From CADEFQ01 sp050249415 (GTDB lineage Bacteria > Pseudomonadota > Gammaproteobacteria > Steroidobacterales > Steroidobacteraceae), in contig JBFWQO010000013.1 of NCBI GenBank assembly GCA_050249415.1, positions 1 to 64,000 on the forward strand: DNA of 64,000 nt, written 5' to 3'. Under the pieces are notes generated by a model. The model did not search any database. It was not told the origin of the DNA and saw only the letters and a program-made list of their open reading frames with translations. The translations under genes were made by a program, and so were the position numbers. Within the stretch, counting starts at the first letter, position 1. Each line of letters opens with the position of its first letter. Below, piece by piece: positions 16,302-25,629 of this stretch.

Positions 16302-16691
16302 TCACGGCAGTACGACCGCCTCCCGCGGCCGCCAGCCGGACTGTCGGCGCTCGGCGACGACCGTGGTCCAGATGCCGCCGCGAACATTGAATTTCGCGGT
16401 GAGACGCAGGAAGCGGGGACGGGTCGCCGCGTCGATCGTGGCGGCGATGTCGTTGGTCACGGCCTCGTGGAATGCGCCGCGATCGCGGAACGACCAGATG
16501 AAAAGCTTCAGCGATTTCAACTCGACGCAGAGTTTGTCGGGGACGTATTCGAGCTCGAGCGTCGCGAAATCCGGCTGGCCCGTCTTCGGGCAGAGGCACG
16601 TGAATTCCGGGATCGACATGCGGATCGTGTAGTCGACGTCGACCTGCGGATTCGGGAACGTTTCGAGGCTCTCCGAGGGCTGTGTAGGCAT
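16302..16691 (-). CDS. queF: NADPH-dependent preQ0 reductase, short type
   Basis: 129 residues, the single-domain (type I) QueF. FTCLCPKTGQPDFATLEL contains the Cys that forms the thioimide with preQ0, followed by YVPDKLCVELKSLKLFIWSF and FHEAVTNDI. It reduces the nitrile of preQ0 to the amine preQ1 in queuosine synthesis. The nearby gluQ acts on the queuosine end product, so this corner of the genome carries two queuosine-related genes. E. coli has the longer two-domain type; the short type occurs in many other proteobacteria. Divergent from smc with 27 bases between start codons. Confidence 0.95.
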   Translation of the reverse strand: MPTQPSESLETFPNPQVDVDYTIRMSIPEFTCLCPKTGQPDFATLELEYVPDKLCVELKSLKLFIWSFRDRGAFHEAVTNDIAATIDAATRPRFLRLTAKFNVRGGIWTTVVAERRQSGWRPREAVVLP

Positions 16692-16702
16692 GGCGATTAA
16701 TT

Positions 16703-16708
16703 TACACT
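16703..16708 (+). promoter_or_regulatory. Candidate -10 box of smc
   Basis: TACACT lies 10 bases before the smc ATG inside an AT-rich island (TTAATTTACACT) in GC-rich surroundings. The opposite strand reads TAAATT (16704-16699), 7 bases before the queF ATG. Both would give transcripts with nearly no leader. No convincing -35 on either side. Confidence 0.4.
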
Positions 16709-16718
16709 AGCCGCCCTG

Positions 16719-19700
16719 ATGCGACTCACCAAGATCAAGCTCGCGGGCTTCAAGTCCTTCGTCGATCCCACTGCGGTCAGTTTTCCGAACAACCTGACGG
16801 GCGTCGTCGGCCCGAACGGCTGCGGCAAGTCGAACGTGATCGACGCCGTGCGCTGGGTCATGGGCGAGCTCTCCGCGCGCCACCTGCGCGGCGATTCGAT
16901 GACCGACGTCATCTTCAACGGCTCGAGCGCGCGCAAGCCGGTGGGCACCGCGCACGTCGAACTCGTGTTCGACAATGCCGACGGCAAGATTTCGGGGCCC
17001 TACGCGAGCTACAGCGAAGTGTCGCTGAAGCGCCAGGTCTCGCGCGACGGCACCTCGACCTACTTCATCAACGGCGCGCGTTGCCGCCGCCGCGACATCA
17101 CGCAACTGTTCCTCGGCACCGGCCTCGGCTCGCGCAGCTACGCGATCATCGAACAGGGCATGATCTCGCGCGTGATCGAATCGAAGGCGGAGGACATGCG
17201 GGCCTTCGTCGAAGAGGCGGCCGGCATCTCGCGCTACAAGGAACGGCGGCGCGAGACGGAAAGCCGCATTGCCGATACGCGCGAGAACCTCGAACGCCTG
17301 CAGGACCTGCGTGACGAGGTGGACAAGCAGATCCGCCACCTGCAGCGCCAGGCGGCGACCGCGCGTCGCTACCAGGCGATGAAGGAAGACGAACGCCGCC
17401 TCACCGCCGAGGTTCTCGCGCTGCGCCTGCGCGATCTCGACGGCGGCGTCGAAGTGCACGATTCGGCGATGCGCGAATGCGATCTTGCGATGCAGTCGGC
17501 GCTCGCCGACCAGCGCGCGGCCGAAGCGGCGATCGACCGGCAGCGTGAATTCCACGACGAGCAGTCGGCGCTCGTCTCGCAGGTGCAGGGCCGCTATTAC
17601 GAAGTGGGCGCGGAGATTTCCCGCACCGAGCAGACGATCCAGCACACGCGCGAACTGCGCGAGCGTCGTACCGCCGATCTCGCCACGACCCGCGGCTCGC
17701 TCGGCGAGGTTGCGCTGCTGATCGAGCGCGATGCGGCGGAGCTCGCGGCGCTGCGCGAGGAGATTGCGGCACTCGAACCGCAACTTGCCGAGGCGCATCG
17801 TGCCGAGAGCGCGGCCGGGGCGACGCTCGGGGATGTCGAGGGTGCGCTCGCGGTCTGGCAGGGGAGCTGGGAAGACTTCAATCGCGAGCTGGGTGCGGCC
17901 GACCAGGCGACTCAGGTCGAGCGGGCGCGCATCGAGCAGCTCGAGAACCAGTTCCGGCGCCTGTCGGGGCAGGCCGACCGCCTCGCAGTCGAGCGCGATG
18001 CGCTGATCGCCCAGGAGTCGAATGCGCAGATCGCCGATCTCGCCGGGCGCGAGTCGACGGCGCGCACCGCGGCCGATGAACTCGCCGCCGCGCTGACTGC
18101 GGCGCTCGCGCATGTCCAGCAGGCGCGCGGCCACCAGCTGCAGACCGAAATGCGCCTCGAAACCCTGCGCGGCGAACGTGAGCGGCTGCGCGGCGAAGTG
18201 TTGTCGCTCGAGGCATTGCAGAAGGCGGCGCTCGGGCGTGGCGGCGACCGCGCCGGCGAATGGCTGGCAGGGTCGGGCCTTGCAGGCCGGGGCCGGCTCG
18301 CCGAGTTGCTGGCGGTCGACAGCGGTTGGGAACGCGCCGTCGAGACGGCGTTGGGCGATTACCTCGAGGCGGTCTGCGTCGACGACCTCGACCAGGTGGC
18401 GGGCGCCGTCGAAACGCTCACGGGCGCGAGCGTCACGCTGATCGAGCCGACCCGTGCGTCCGGTGCGGGACTGAACGGTGCCTCGCTCGCGAACCGGGTT
18501 CGCGGTCCCGCGGCGCTCGTGGATCTCCTCGGGCGCGTGCTGACCGCCGCATCGCTTGCCGAAGCGCTCGGGATGCGCGGCGCACTCGCGGCCGACCAGT
18601 CGGTCATCACGCGCCAGGGCGAATGGGTCGGTCGCAGCTGGCTGCGGGTCAGCCGCGGGGTCGATCACCACGCCGGCGTCATCGAGCGCGAACAGCGCCT
18701 GAAGGGCATACGCGGCGATTTCGAGGCAGCGGATGCGCGCGTGCGCGAAGTCGAAGGACAGATCGCAGCGCTGCGCGCGGCGCTCGTGTCCGCCGAGCAG
18801 GCGCGTGATTCGGCGCAGGCGCGCATCCAGAGCGCCCACCGCGAGCATGCCGATGTGCTCGGCCGGCTCGAGGCGGGCCGTGCGCGCGCGCAGGAATCCG
18901 CGCTGCGACGTGAACGGCTCGAGAGCGAAGCGGCGGATGCCGCGCGCGAGATCGGGGTGACCCAGGATGCGCTTGCGAAGGCGCGCACCGCGCTCGACAG
19001 GGGCCTCGATGCGCTGTCGGCGCTCGATGCGCGCCGCCCGCTGCTCGAAGCGGAACGCGATGAGCGCCGCGATCACGTCGCGGTCGCGCGCCAGCGCGCC
19101 CAGGCCGCCCAGCTCGTCGCGCGCGACCTGCTGATCCGCAGCGAATCGCGCCGCTCGAGCGAGAGCGGCAAGGGCGTCAATCTGGCGCGCCTCGCCGAAC
19201 AGCGCACGCAGCTCGAAGCGCGCGCGGCCGAGCTCGAGGGCGAGCTCGCCGGTGGCGATGAGCCGATCCGCGAACTGGCGCAGCGGCTCGATGCCGCGCT
19301 GGCCCGGCGGCTCACGGTCGAAGCGGAACTGGCGGCGGCCCGACGCGGGCTCGAGGACGCCGACGCGGCGCTGCGCCAGCTCGACGAGCGGCGCGCGGCC
19401 GCCGAGCAGCGCGTCGATGCCGCGCGCTCGGCCATGGACGAGGCGCGCCTCGCCGCGCAGGAGACGCGCGTGCGGCGCGAGAGCATCGCGGAGCAGTTCG
19501 CGGCCACCCGCTTCGAGCTGCCGGCGGTGCTCGCCTCCCTCGCGGCCGATGCCGCGGTACCGACATGGGAAGAGCGCCTCGCGGCGACCCGCGCCGACAT
19601 CGAGAAGCTCGGCCAGGTCAATCTCGCGGCCATCGACGAACTGAAGGAAAACTCGGAACGCAAGGAGTACCTCGACCGCCAGTACGGCGACCTGACCGCC

Positions 19701-20222
19701 GCGCTCGAGACGCTCGAACAGGCGATGCGCAAGATCGACCGCGAGACGCGCGCACGCTTCGAGGACACGTTCAGCCGCATCAATGCGGGCCTGCAGGAGA
19801 AGTTTCCGCGCCTGTTCGGCGGGGGCCACGCGTATCTCGAACTCGTCGGCGACGATCCGTTGTCGGCGGGCGTCGCGATCATGGCGCGCCCCCCGGGCAA
19901 GCGGAACAGCACGATTTCCCAGCTTTCCGGCGGTGAGAAGGCGCTCACGGCGGTGGCGCTCGTGTTCTCGATCTTCGATCTGAACCCGGCGCCGTTCTGC
20001 CTGCTCGACGAAGTGGACGCGCCGCTCGACGAACACAATGTCGGGCGCTTCTGCGACATCGTGCGCGACATGTCGCAACGGGTGCAGTTCATCTTCATCA
20101 CGCACAACAAGGTGACGATGGAACTCGCGTCGAGTCTCCTCGGCGTCACGATGAACGAGCCCGGCGTATCGCGTCTCGTCGCGGTCGACGTGGACGAGGC
20201 GCTGCGTCTCGCGACGGCGTAG
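16719..20222 (+). CDS. smc: Chromosome segregation ATPase SMC
   Basis: 1167 residues. Walker A GPNGCGKSNV at residues 31-40, the KLAGFKSFVDPTAV start, two long coiled coils (about 170-490 and 660-1000), and a hinge near 510-650 around a Gly-rich segment. The C-terminal head carries the signature QLSGGEKALTAVALVFSIF and Walker B CLLDEVDAPLDEHNV. It forms the condensin ring with ScpA and ScpB, both encoded at 26.8-28.5 kb in this window. Gammaproteobacteria have either SMC-ScpAB or MukBEF; this organism uses the former. Eight bases separate it from zipA. Confidence 0.97.
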   Translation: MRLTKIKLAGFKSFVDPTAVSFPNNLTGVVGPNGCGKSNVIDAVRWVMGELSARHLRGDSMTDVIFNGSSARKPVGTAHVELVFDNADGKISGPYASYSEVSLKRQVSRDGTSTYFINGARCRRRDITQLFLGTGLGSRSYAIIEQGMISRVIESKAEDMRAFVEEAAGISRYKERRRETESRIADTRENLERLQDLRDEVDKQIRHLQRQAATARRYQAMKEDERRLTAEVLALRLRDLDGGVEVHDSAMRECDLAMQSALADQRAAEAAIDRQREFHDEQSALVSQVQGRYYEVGAEISRTEQTIQHTRELRERRTADLATTRGSLGEVALLIERDAAELAALREEIAALEPQLAEAHRAESAAGATLGDVEGALAVWQGSWEDFNRELGAADQATQVERARIEQLENQFRRLSGQADRLAVERDALIAQESNAQIADLAGRESTARTAADELAAALTAALAHVQQARGHQLQTEMRLETLRGERERLRGEVLSLEALQKAALGRGGDRAGEWLAGSGLAGRGRLAELLAVDSGWERAVETALGDYLEAVCVDDLDQVAGAVETLTGASVTLIEPTRASGAGLNGASLANRVRGPAALVDLLGRVLTAASLAEALGMRGALAADQSVITRQGEWVGRSWLRVSRGVDHHAGVIEREQRLKGIRGDFEAADARVREVEGQIAALRAALVSAEQARDSAQARIQSAHREHADVLGRLEAGRARAQESALRRERLESEAADAAREIGVTQDALAKARTALDRGLDALSALDARRPLLEAERDERRDHVAVARQRAQAAQLVARDLLIRSESRRSSESGKGVNLARLAEQRTQLEARAAELEGELAGGDEPIRELAQRLDAALARRLTVEAELAAARRGLEDADAALRQLDERRAAAEQRVDAARSAMDEARLAAQETRVRRESIAEQFAATRFELPAVLASLAADAAVPTWEERLAATRADIEKLGQVNLAAIDELKENSERKEYLDRQYGDLTAALETLEQAMRKIDRETRARFEDTFSRINAGLQEKFPRLFGGGHAYLELVGDDPLSAGVAIMARPPGKRNSTISQLSGGEKALTAVALVFSIFDLNPAPFCLLDEVDAPLDEHNVGRFCDIVRDMSQRVQFIFITHNKVTMELASSLLGVTMNEPGVSRLVAVDVDEALRLATA

Positions 20223-20230
20223 CGACGGCG

Positions 20231-21091
20231 ATGCCCGAACTGCGCCTGATCCTGCTCGCCCTCGGCGTCGCGCTGATCGTGGGGCTCTATGTGCGCGAGC
20301 GTCGCCGCGGCCGCGCCGGGCGGTCGACACCCGACGCCGCGACGCCGGTGCCGGCCGCGTCGCCGCAGGTTCTGCCGCCGTCCGCCATTGCCCCCCCTGC
20401 ACCGGTGGCGCACCCGCCTGTGCGGCCGTCGCACGAGGTGCCGCAGGACCTGCCGGTCATCGAGGTGGACGACTCCGTCGATATCGACCTGTCGTTCGCG
20501 AAGCGGCCGCCCGGGCCGGCGGTGCCCGTCGTGACCCGGTTGGCCGAGGATCTCGAGGCCGTGCAGACCGACGGCGACGAGGGACTCGGGCCGGTCGTCG
20601 AGCGACCCGCGGGGCCTGCGTCGTGGCAGGCACCCGCCCACGCACCGATCGCCGGCGCCGACCTGGTCCTCGACTGGCCGCCGGAGTCCGAACGCCGCAT
20701 CCTCGCACTGCGGGTGTTGCCGCGCAGCGGCGAGCGCTTCGCGGGCCGCTCGCTGCGGCAGGCACTCGCCGGCGAAGGTTTCATGCACGGCCCGATGGAG
20801 ATTTTCCATCTGCCGGCCGACGACGGCCGCGTGCTGTTGAGCGCCGCTTCGCTCATGCGCCCCGGGGTATTCCATCCGGGCACGATGGATACGGAGCGTT
20901 TCGCGGGCATCAATGTGTTCGCGGTCCTGCCGGGCGCGTTGCCCGACGAGGAGATTTTCGACCGCCTGGTCGAAGCGACGCGCGGTCTCGCGGCGCGCCT
21001 CAATGCCGAACTGCGCGACCAGCACGGCGAGCCGCTGACCACCGCCCGGGTCGTCGCGCTGCGAGCGCAGTATGCGGGGACCTCCGCGTGA
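20231..21091 (+). CDS. zipA: Cell division protein ZipA
   Basis: 286 residues. One N-terminal membrane helix (LRLILLALGVALIVGLYV, outside-in) is followed by a basic RERRRGR stretch and a Pro/Ala/Val-rich linker (about 40-140). The C-terminal FtsZ-binding domain spans residues 150-286, with ILALRVLPRSGERFAG, GEGFMHGPMEIFHLP and FAVLPGALPDEEIFDRLVEA. It tethers FtsZ to the membrane in the early divisome. ZipA is restricted to gammaproteobacteria and is a firm taxonomic marker. Its stop overlaps the ligA start by 4 bases (GTGA). Confidence 0.93.
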   Translation: MPELRLILLALGVALIVGLYVRERRRGRAGRSTPDAATPVPAASPQVLPPSAIAPPAPVAHPPVRPSHEVPQDLPVIEVDDSVDIDLSFAKRPPGPAVPVVTRLAEDLEAVQTDGDEGLGPVVERPAGPASWQAPAHAPIAGADLVLDWPPESERRILALRVLPRSGERFAGRSLRQALAGEGFMHGPMEIFHLPADDGRVLLSAASLMRPGVFHPGTMDTERFAGINVFAVLPGALPDEEIFDRLVEATRGLAARLNAELRDQHGEPLTTARVVALRAQYAGTSA

Positions 21092-23121
21092 CGGTGGATG
21101 CGCAGCGCCGCATCACCGCGCTGCGTGCCGCCATCGAACACCACGACTATCGCTACCACGTCCTCGACGATCCGGAGATTCCCGACGCCGGGTACGACGC
21201 CCTGATGGTCGAGCTGCGCGAACTCGAGACGCGACATCCGGAACTCGTGACGAGCGATTCACCGACGCAGCGGGTCGGCGCCGCACCCCTCGATACGTTC
21301 GGCGAGGTCGTGCACCGCGTGCCGATGCTGTCGCTCGACAACGGCTTCTCCGCGGACGATGCCCGCGCGTTCGATCGGCGCGCGCGCGAGCGGCTCGGCG
21401 GGACCGACGGTGCGATCGACTACGCGGCCGAGCCGAAGCTCGATGGGCTCGCCATTTCCATCACGTACGAGAAGGGCGTGCTCGCGCAGGCCTCGACCCG
21501 CGGCGACGGCGCGCGCGGCGAGGACGTCACCGCGAACATCCGCGCCATCCGCGGCGTGCCGCTGCGCCTGCGCGGCGCGGCGCCGCCGCTGCTCGAGGTG
21601 CGCGGCGAGGTGTTCATGCCGGTCAAGGGCTTCGAGCGCATGAATGCGGCGCTCGCGGCGCGCGGCGAGAAGACTTTCGTCAATCCGCGCAACGCCGCGG
21701 CCGGCGCGGTTCGCCAGCTCGACCCGCGCATCACGGCATCGCGGCCGCTCGCATTCTTCTGCTACGGCGTCGGGACCATCGCCGATTCCCCGCTCGCGCG
21801 CTGGGGCCGCTACAGCGAGCTGCTCGGGGCGCTGCGCGAACTCGGCCTGCGTACCTGCCCCGAGTCCACTGTGGTCGCCGGCATCGACGGCTGCCTCGCC
21901 TACTATGAACGGATCGGGCAGGCGCGCGCGAAGCTCGCGTACCAGATCGACGGCGTCGTCTACAAGGTCGACCGGCGCGACAGCCAGGAGCGGCTCGGTT
22001 TCGCCGCGCGGGCGCCGCGCTGGGCACTCGCACACAAGTTTCCGGCGGACGAGGTCGAGACGGTCGTCAGCGCGGTCGAATTCCAGGTCGGCCGCACGGG
22101 TGCGGTCACGCCGGTGGCGCGGCTCGCTCCGGTGTTCGTCGGTGGCGTGACCGTGAGCAATGCGACCCTGCACAACATGGACGAGGTGGCACGCAAGGAT
22201 GTGCGGGTCGGTGACACGGTCGTGATCCGGCGCGCGGGGGATGTGATTCCGGAGGTCGTCCGCGTGCGTGCGGAGCTCCGCCCGCCCGGTACACGACCGG
22301 TGGAGCTGCCCGCGCACTGCCCGGTGTGCGGGTCGCCCGTCGTCCGCGAGGAGGGCGAGGCGATCGCGCGCTGCACGGGCGGCTTTCGCTGCCCGGCGCA
22401 GAGGCGCGAGACGCTCAGGCATTTCGCGAGCCGCCGCGCACTCGATATCGACGGGCTCGGCGAGCGCATCATCGACCAGCTGGTCGCGATCGACCGTGTG
22501 CGCTCGCCGGCGGACCTCTACACGTTGACGGCGGACGAGCTCGCCGCGCTCGACCGGATGGGGGAGAAGTCGGCGCAGAATCTCGTCGACGCGATCGCCG
22601 CGAGCCGCGACACGACGCTGCCGCGCGTGCTGCTCGGCCTCGGCATCCGCGATGTCGGCGAGGCGACGGCACTCGCGCTCGCCCGGCAGTTCGGCGACAT
22701 CGGGGCGCTGATGGACGCCGACGAAGCGCGGATCCTGGCGGTGCCCGACGTCGGGCCGGTGGTCGCTGCGCACGTCGTGCAGTTCTTCGCCGATCCCGCC
22801 AACCGCGAACTCATCGACGCGCTGCGCCGGCACGGCGTGCATTGGCCGCCCGTCGCCGTCGAACCGGGCACGGATGCCCCGCTCGCCGGTCTCACGTTCG
22901 TGCTGACCGGCAAGCTCGAGTCCCGTACGCGCGAGGAGGCGGGTGAGGCGCTCGTCGCGCTCGGCGCGAAAGTCGCGGGCTCTGTGTCGAAAAAGACGAG
23001 CTTCGTCGTCGCGGGCGCGGAGGCGGGCGGGAAACTCGACAAGGCGCGCTCGCTCGGCGTCAGGGTGATCGACGAAGCGGCGCTCACGAAAATCCTCACG
23101 GAAAAGCAGCGGCCTCCGTGA
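21088..23121 (+). CDS. ligA: NAD-dependent DNA ligase LigA
   Basis: 677 residues from GTG 21088, overlapping zipA by GTGA; GTG 21094 is an alternative. AMP-accepting Lys is K117 in AAEPKLDGLAIS. It has an N-terminal Ia domain with HDYRYHVLDDPEIPDAGYD, a four-Cys zinc finger (CPVCG ... RCTGGFRCPAQ), helix-hairpin-helix repeats and a C-terminal BRCT domain (from LAGLTFVLTGKLESRTREEA). It seals nicks in replication and repair. Full length; the smc-zipA-ligA order is typical for this class. Confidence 0.97.
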   Translation: MTVDAQRRITALRAAIEHHDYRYHVLDDPEIPDAGYDALMVELRELETRHPELVTSDSPTQRVGAAPLDTFGEVVHRVPMLSLDNGFSADDARAFDRRARERLGGTDGAIDYAAEPKLDGLAISITYEKGVLAQASTRGDGARGEDVTANIRAIRGVPLRLRGAAPPLLEVRGEVFMPVKGFERMNAALAARGEKTFVNPRNAAAGAVRQLDPRITASRPLAFFCYGVGTIADSPLARWGRYSELLGALRELGLRTCPESTVVAGIDGCLAYYERIGQARAKLAYQIDGVVYKVDRRDSQERLGFAARAPRWALAHKFPADEVETVVSAVEFQVGRTGAVTPVARLAPVFVGGVTVSNATLHNMDEVARKDVRVGDTVVIRRAGDVIPEVVRVRAELRPPGTRPVELPAHCPVCGSPVVREEGEAIARCTGGFRCPAQRRETLRHFASRRALDIDGLGERIIDQLVAIDRVRSPADLYTLTADELAALDRMGEKSAQNLVDAIAASRDTTLPRVLLGLGIRDVGEATALALARQFGDIGALMDADEARILAVPDVGPVVAAHVVQFFADPANRELIDALRRHGVHWPPVAVEPGTDAPLAGLTFVLTGKLESRTREEAGEALVALGAKVAGSVSKKTSFVVAGAEAGGKLDKARSLGVRVIDEAALTKILTEKQRPP

Positions 23122-23127
23122 CAGGAA

Positions 23128-23137
23128 TGGTGCCGGG
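23128..23137. repeat. Second copy of the TGGTGCCGGG motif between convergent genes
   Basis: The 10-mer TGGTGCCGGG lies in the 18-base gap between the stops of ligA and the parvulin gene. It matches the outer arm of the inverted repeat at 13943-14014, also at a convergent junction. No partner arm is found here, so it may be a relic. Confidence 0.35.
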
Positions 23138-23139
23138 TG

Positions 23140-23970
23140 TTACGGCGTCTTGACGACCTTCGCCGTCTTCATCAGGTCGTCCGCATAGGCCTTGAACTTC
23201 TTCGCCTGGACGATCTGCACGAGGCGGTCCTTGACGCTGTCGAACGTCGGCGGCTCCACGTCGCGCACGTCCTCGAGGCGGATCACGTGCCAGCCATACT
23301 GCGTCTGCACGGGCGTCTTCGTGTACTCGCCCTTCTTCAGCGCGACCACGGCGGCCGAGAACGGCGGCACCATGCGATCGGGCGTGAACCAGCCGAGGTC
23401 GCCGCCGTTGTCCTTCGACGAATCGACCGATTCGCGGCGCGCGAGCTGCTCGAAATTCGCGCCCTTGTCGAGTTGCACGATCAGCCGCTTCGCGAAATCC
23501 TCCGTCGCGACGAGGATGTGGCGCGCGTGGTATTCCTGCTTCGACAGCGCATTGACCTGGGTCTCGTACTCCGCACGCAGTTCCTGTTCCGTCGGGGTCT
23601 TGCCGGCGAGGAACGCCTGCATCTTCTCCTGCTGCAGGATGTTGAGGCGCGACAGCTCGAGCATCGACGCCGTCTCGGGCTTGGCCGCCAGGCCGTCTTT
23701 CTCGGCCTGCGAGGCGATGAGTTCGGCGCGGATCAGGTTGTCGAGGATCTGGTCGCGCTGTTCGTCGGTGAGCTCGGCGGGCTCCTTGCCCGATACGCCC
23801 TTCGCGTAAGTGTCGAAGAGACTCTTCGCGATCGCCTTGCCGTCGACCGTGGCGACGGGTTTCGCGTCGGCGCCCGTCGCGGCGCCACTCGCGGGCGTGT
23901 TCGCGCCGGGCTTGCAGGCCACGACCAGCAGGGCGGCGGCCAGCACCGCGGGGATACGGACTGATTTCAT
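23140..23970 (-). CDS. PpiC-type (parvulin) peptidyl-prolyl isomerase lipoprotein
   Basis: 276 residues. The signal peptide ends in a lipobox (LLVVAC-K, Cys about residue 19), so it should be a lipid-anchored periplasmic protein. A SurA/PrsA-like N-terminal helical domain precedes a parvulin domain near 135-240: ARHILVATEDFA, GGDLGWFTPDRMVPPF and YGWHVIRLEDVRD. It should assist folding of exported proteins. A perfect palindrome GAGATATCTC (23971-23980) lies directly upstream of its ATG and may be an operator. It is downstream of bolA on the same strand with 35 bases between. Confidence 0.92.
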   Translation of the reverse strand: MKSVRIPAVLAAALLVVACKPGANTPASGAATGADAKPVATVDGKAIAKSLFDTYAKGVSGKEPAELTDEQRDQILDNLIRAELIASQAEKDGLAAKPETASMLELSRLNILQQEKMQAFLAGKTPTEQELRAEYETQVNALSKQEYHARHILVATEDFAKRLIVQLDKGANFEQLARRESVDSSKDNGGDLGWFTPDRMVPPFSAAVVALKKGEYTKTPVQTQYGWHVIRLEDVRDVEPPTFDSVKDRLVQIVQAKKFKAYADDLMKTAKVVKTP

Positions 23971-24005
23971 GAGATATCTCGGTAAGTTATGGATAGGAGT
24001 TCAAA

Positions 24006-24287
24006 TCAATCGGAGGTGCCGCGCGCGCTGATCGACAACGCATGGATGTCGCCGCGCGGCAGTGTCGAAACCGCAGCATAGACCAAACGGTGGCGTTCGA
24101 GCGACGAACGCCCGTCGAACGCGCGCGCGACGATCGTCACGTGGAAATGGCCGCCTTCCCGTGCGCCGGGATGACCGATGTGCTGCGCGCCGTCGTCGCG
24201 GATCTCGAGCGACTCGGGTGCGAAGGCTGCTTCCAGCGCGGTACGCAGGCGCTCGACGCGCCCGGTCGATTGCGTCCCCTCCGTCAC
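24006..24287 (-). CDS. BolA-like protein
   Basis: 93 residues from GTG 24287, overlapping the yciB stop by GTGA. BolA features are present: RVERLRTALEAAFAPESLEI, the GGHFHVTIVARAFDGRSSLE stretch with the conserved His, ERHRLVYAAV, and the C-terminal DIHALSISA. BolA proteins pair with monothiol glutaredoxins to sense or deliver iron-sulfur clusters and affect cell shape. The tight coupling to yciB, a septation-related membrane protein, is common in proteobacteria. Confidence 0.92.
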   Translation of the reverse strand: MTEGTQSTGRVERLRTALEAAFAPESLEIRDDGAQHIGHPGAREGGHFHVTIVARAFDGRSSLERHRLVYAAVSTLPRGDIHALSISARGTSD

Positions 24288-24826
24288 GGTGCGCGCGCCC
24301 GCTTCAGGATCCACGGCAGCTGCGCGGCGATGAACAAGAAGGTGAGGGCCGTGAGCCCGAACACCTTGAAGTTCACCCACGCCTGTTCGCTCGCGCCGCG
24401 CGCGACCGCGATGTTCAGCACGCCGAGCACGACATAGAACGCGGCCCAGAGGAGATTGATCCGCTGCCAGATCACGCGCGGCAGCTGCGCATCCGGGCCG
24501 AGCGCCGGGGCGAGCAGGCGCTCGACGAGCGGCCGATCGCCGATCCAGCGGCTCGCGAGCAGGGCGACGCTCACGAGCCAGAAGAACACGGTCGGCTTCC
24601 ACTGGATGAAGCGCGCATCGTGCAGCAGCAGCGTCGCGGCGCCGAACAGCATCACGAGCGCGGTCGAGATCCAGTGCATCGTCGGGATCCGCCCGAGCAG
24701 CACGCGGTCCGCGACGAGCATCAGCACCATCGCGATCATCAGCGCGCCGGTGGCGACATAGAGGCCCTGCAGCTTGAACGCGACAAGGAAGACGACGAGC
24801 GGCGCGAAATCGAGGAGGTGCTGCAT
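24284..24826 (-). CDS. yciB: Inner membrane septation protein A (YciB/IspZ)
   Basis: 180 residues with about five membrane helices. LLDFAPLVVFLVAFKLQGLY near the start, WISTALVMLFGAATLLLHDA, FIQWKPTVFFWLVSVALLAS, and WVNFKVFGLTALTFLFIAAQ near the end are the YciB signatures. It is needed for normal septation and envelope integrity. It is divergent from the yciO-type gene with 39 bases between starts, and coupled to bolA downstream. Start ATG 24826 has the GTCC upstream but no strong ribosome-binding site. Confidence 0.94.
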   Translation of the reverse strand: MQHLLDFAPLVVFLVAFKLQGLYVATGALMIAMVLMLVADRVLLGRIPTMHWISTALVMLFGAATLLLHDARFIQWKPTVFFWLVSVALLASRWIGDRPLVERLLAPALGPDAQLPRVIWQRINLLWAAFYVVLGVLNIAVARGASEQAWVNFKVFGLTALTFLFIAAQLPWILKRARAP

Positions 24827-24853
24827 GGTCCTGTGGGGGGCGGCGGGGGCCGA

Positions 24854-24859
24854 TATGAT
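24854..24859 (+). promoter_or_regulatory. -10 box of the yciO-type gene, leaderless
   Basis: TATGAT ends 6 bases before the ATG at 24866, so the transcript would begin at or within a base or two of the start codon. No ribosome-binding site can fit in between. Confidence 0.5.
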
Positions 24860-24865
24860 ACCCGG

Positions 24866-25528
24866 ATGGCCCTCTATTTCGAGTTGCACCCTGTCGACCC
24901 GCAACCGCGGCTGATCCGCCGCGCGGCGGATGTGGTGCGCAAGGGCGGCCTGATCGCCTATCCCACCGATTCCTGCTACGCACTCGGCTGCCACATCGGC
25001 GACAAGGACGCGCTCGAGCGCGTGCGGCGCATCCGCGAGGCCGACCGGCACCACCATTTCACCTTGATGTGCCGCGATCTCGCGGAAGTCGGCCGGTTCG
25101 CGCGCATCGATACCTGGCAGTTCCGGATCCTGAAGGCCGGCACCCCGGGTCCCTACACCTTCCTGATGGCGGCGACGCGGGAGACGCCGCGGCGGCTGCA
25201 GCACGAGAAGCGCCGTACGATCGGCATTCGCGTGCCGGACCACGTGGTGCCGCGCCTGCTCCTCGCGGAACTCGACGAGCCGATGATGACCTCGACGCTG
25301 CTGCTGCCGGGCGACGAGACGCCACTCACCGACGGGCGCGAAATAGCGGACCGTCTCGAGCACCAGGTGGATCTCGTGCTCGACACGGGACACTGCGGCA
25401 TCGAGCCGACGACGGTCATCGATCTCTCGGTGCAGCCGCCCGCGATCCTGCGCGCGGGCAAGGGCGATCCCGGGCGCCTCGGGCTCGCCGGCGAGGCGGC
25501 GGGCCTGCGCCGTGGCGCTGGGCTATAA
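24866..25528 (+). CDS. YciO/Sua5-YrdC family L-threonylcarbamoyladenylate synthase-like protein
   Basis: 220 residues. The YrdC fold motifs KGGLIAYPTDSCYALGCHIG, HHFTLMCRDLAEVGRFARID and GPYTFLMAATRETPRRL place it in the YciO subgroup rather than TsaC or Sua5. The KRRTIGIRVPDH motif for ATP/threonyl binding is kept. YciO makes threonylcarbamoyl-AMP only weakly in E. coli, so its main role is uncertain. It is probably leaderless. Its 3' end carries the trpS promoter. Confidence 0.9.
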   Translation: MALYFELHPVDPQPRLIRRAADVVRKGGLIAYPTDSCYALGCHIGDKDALERVRRIREADRHHHFTLMCRDLAEVGRFARIDTWQFRILKAGTPGPYTFLMAATRETPRRLQHEKRRTIGIRVPDHVVPRLLLAELDEPMMTSTLLLPGDETPLTDGREIADRLEHQVDLVLDTGHCGIEPTTVIDLSVQPPAILRAGKGDPGRLGLAGEAAGLRRGAGL

Positions 25529-25529
25529 T
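25524..25529 (+). promoter_or_regulatory. -10 box for trpS
   Basis: A perfect TATAAT spans the stop codon of the preceding gene. Start near 25536 would give a leader of about 95 bases. A -35 box is not evident. The leader from 25530 to 25629 shows no clear hairpin or leader peptide with Trp codons. Confidence 0.55.
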
Positions 25530-25629
25530 CCCGGGCCATCGGCGCCCATCGCGCCCCATCAGCAAAGATCCACTGCGACGTGCCGAGTCCCGTGCCGACC
25601 CGACCGGAAATTCCATCAGCGGGGCCCGC

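Noticed and set aside
16211..16387. N-terminal extension of dksA upstream of 16210
   Set aside because: The extra codons run past the TATAAT promoter and overlap queF in another frame; a GGAG precedes ATG 16210.
16707..20402. A 1231-residue minus-strand frame opposite smc
   Set aside because: Complementary to a full-length SMC with all motifs; Arg/Ala/Leu-rich translation without domains.
25069..25629. N-terminal extension of trpS through the yciO gene
   Set aside because: Out-of-frame reading of yciO; TrpS homologs start just before the SGMRPTG motif at 25630.
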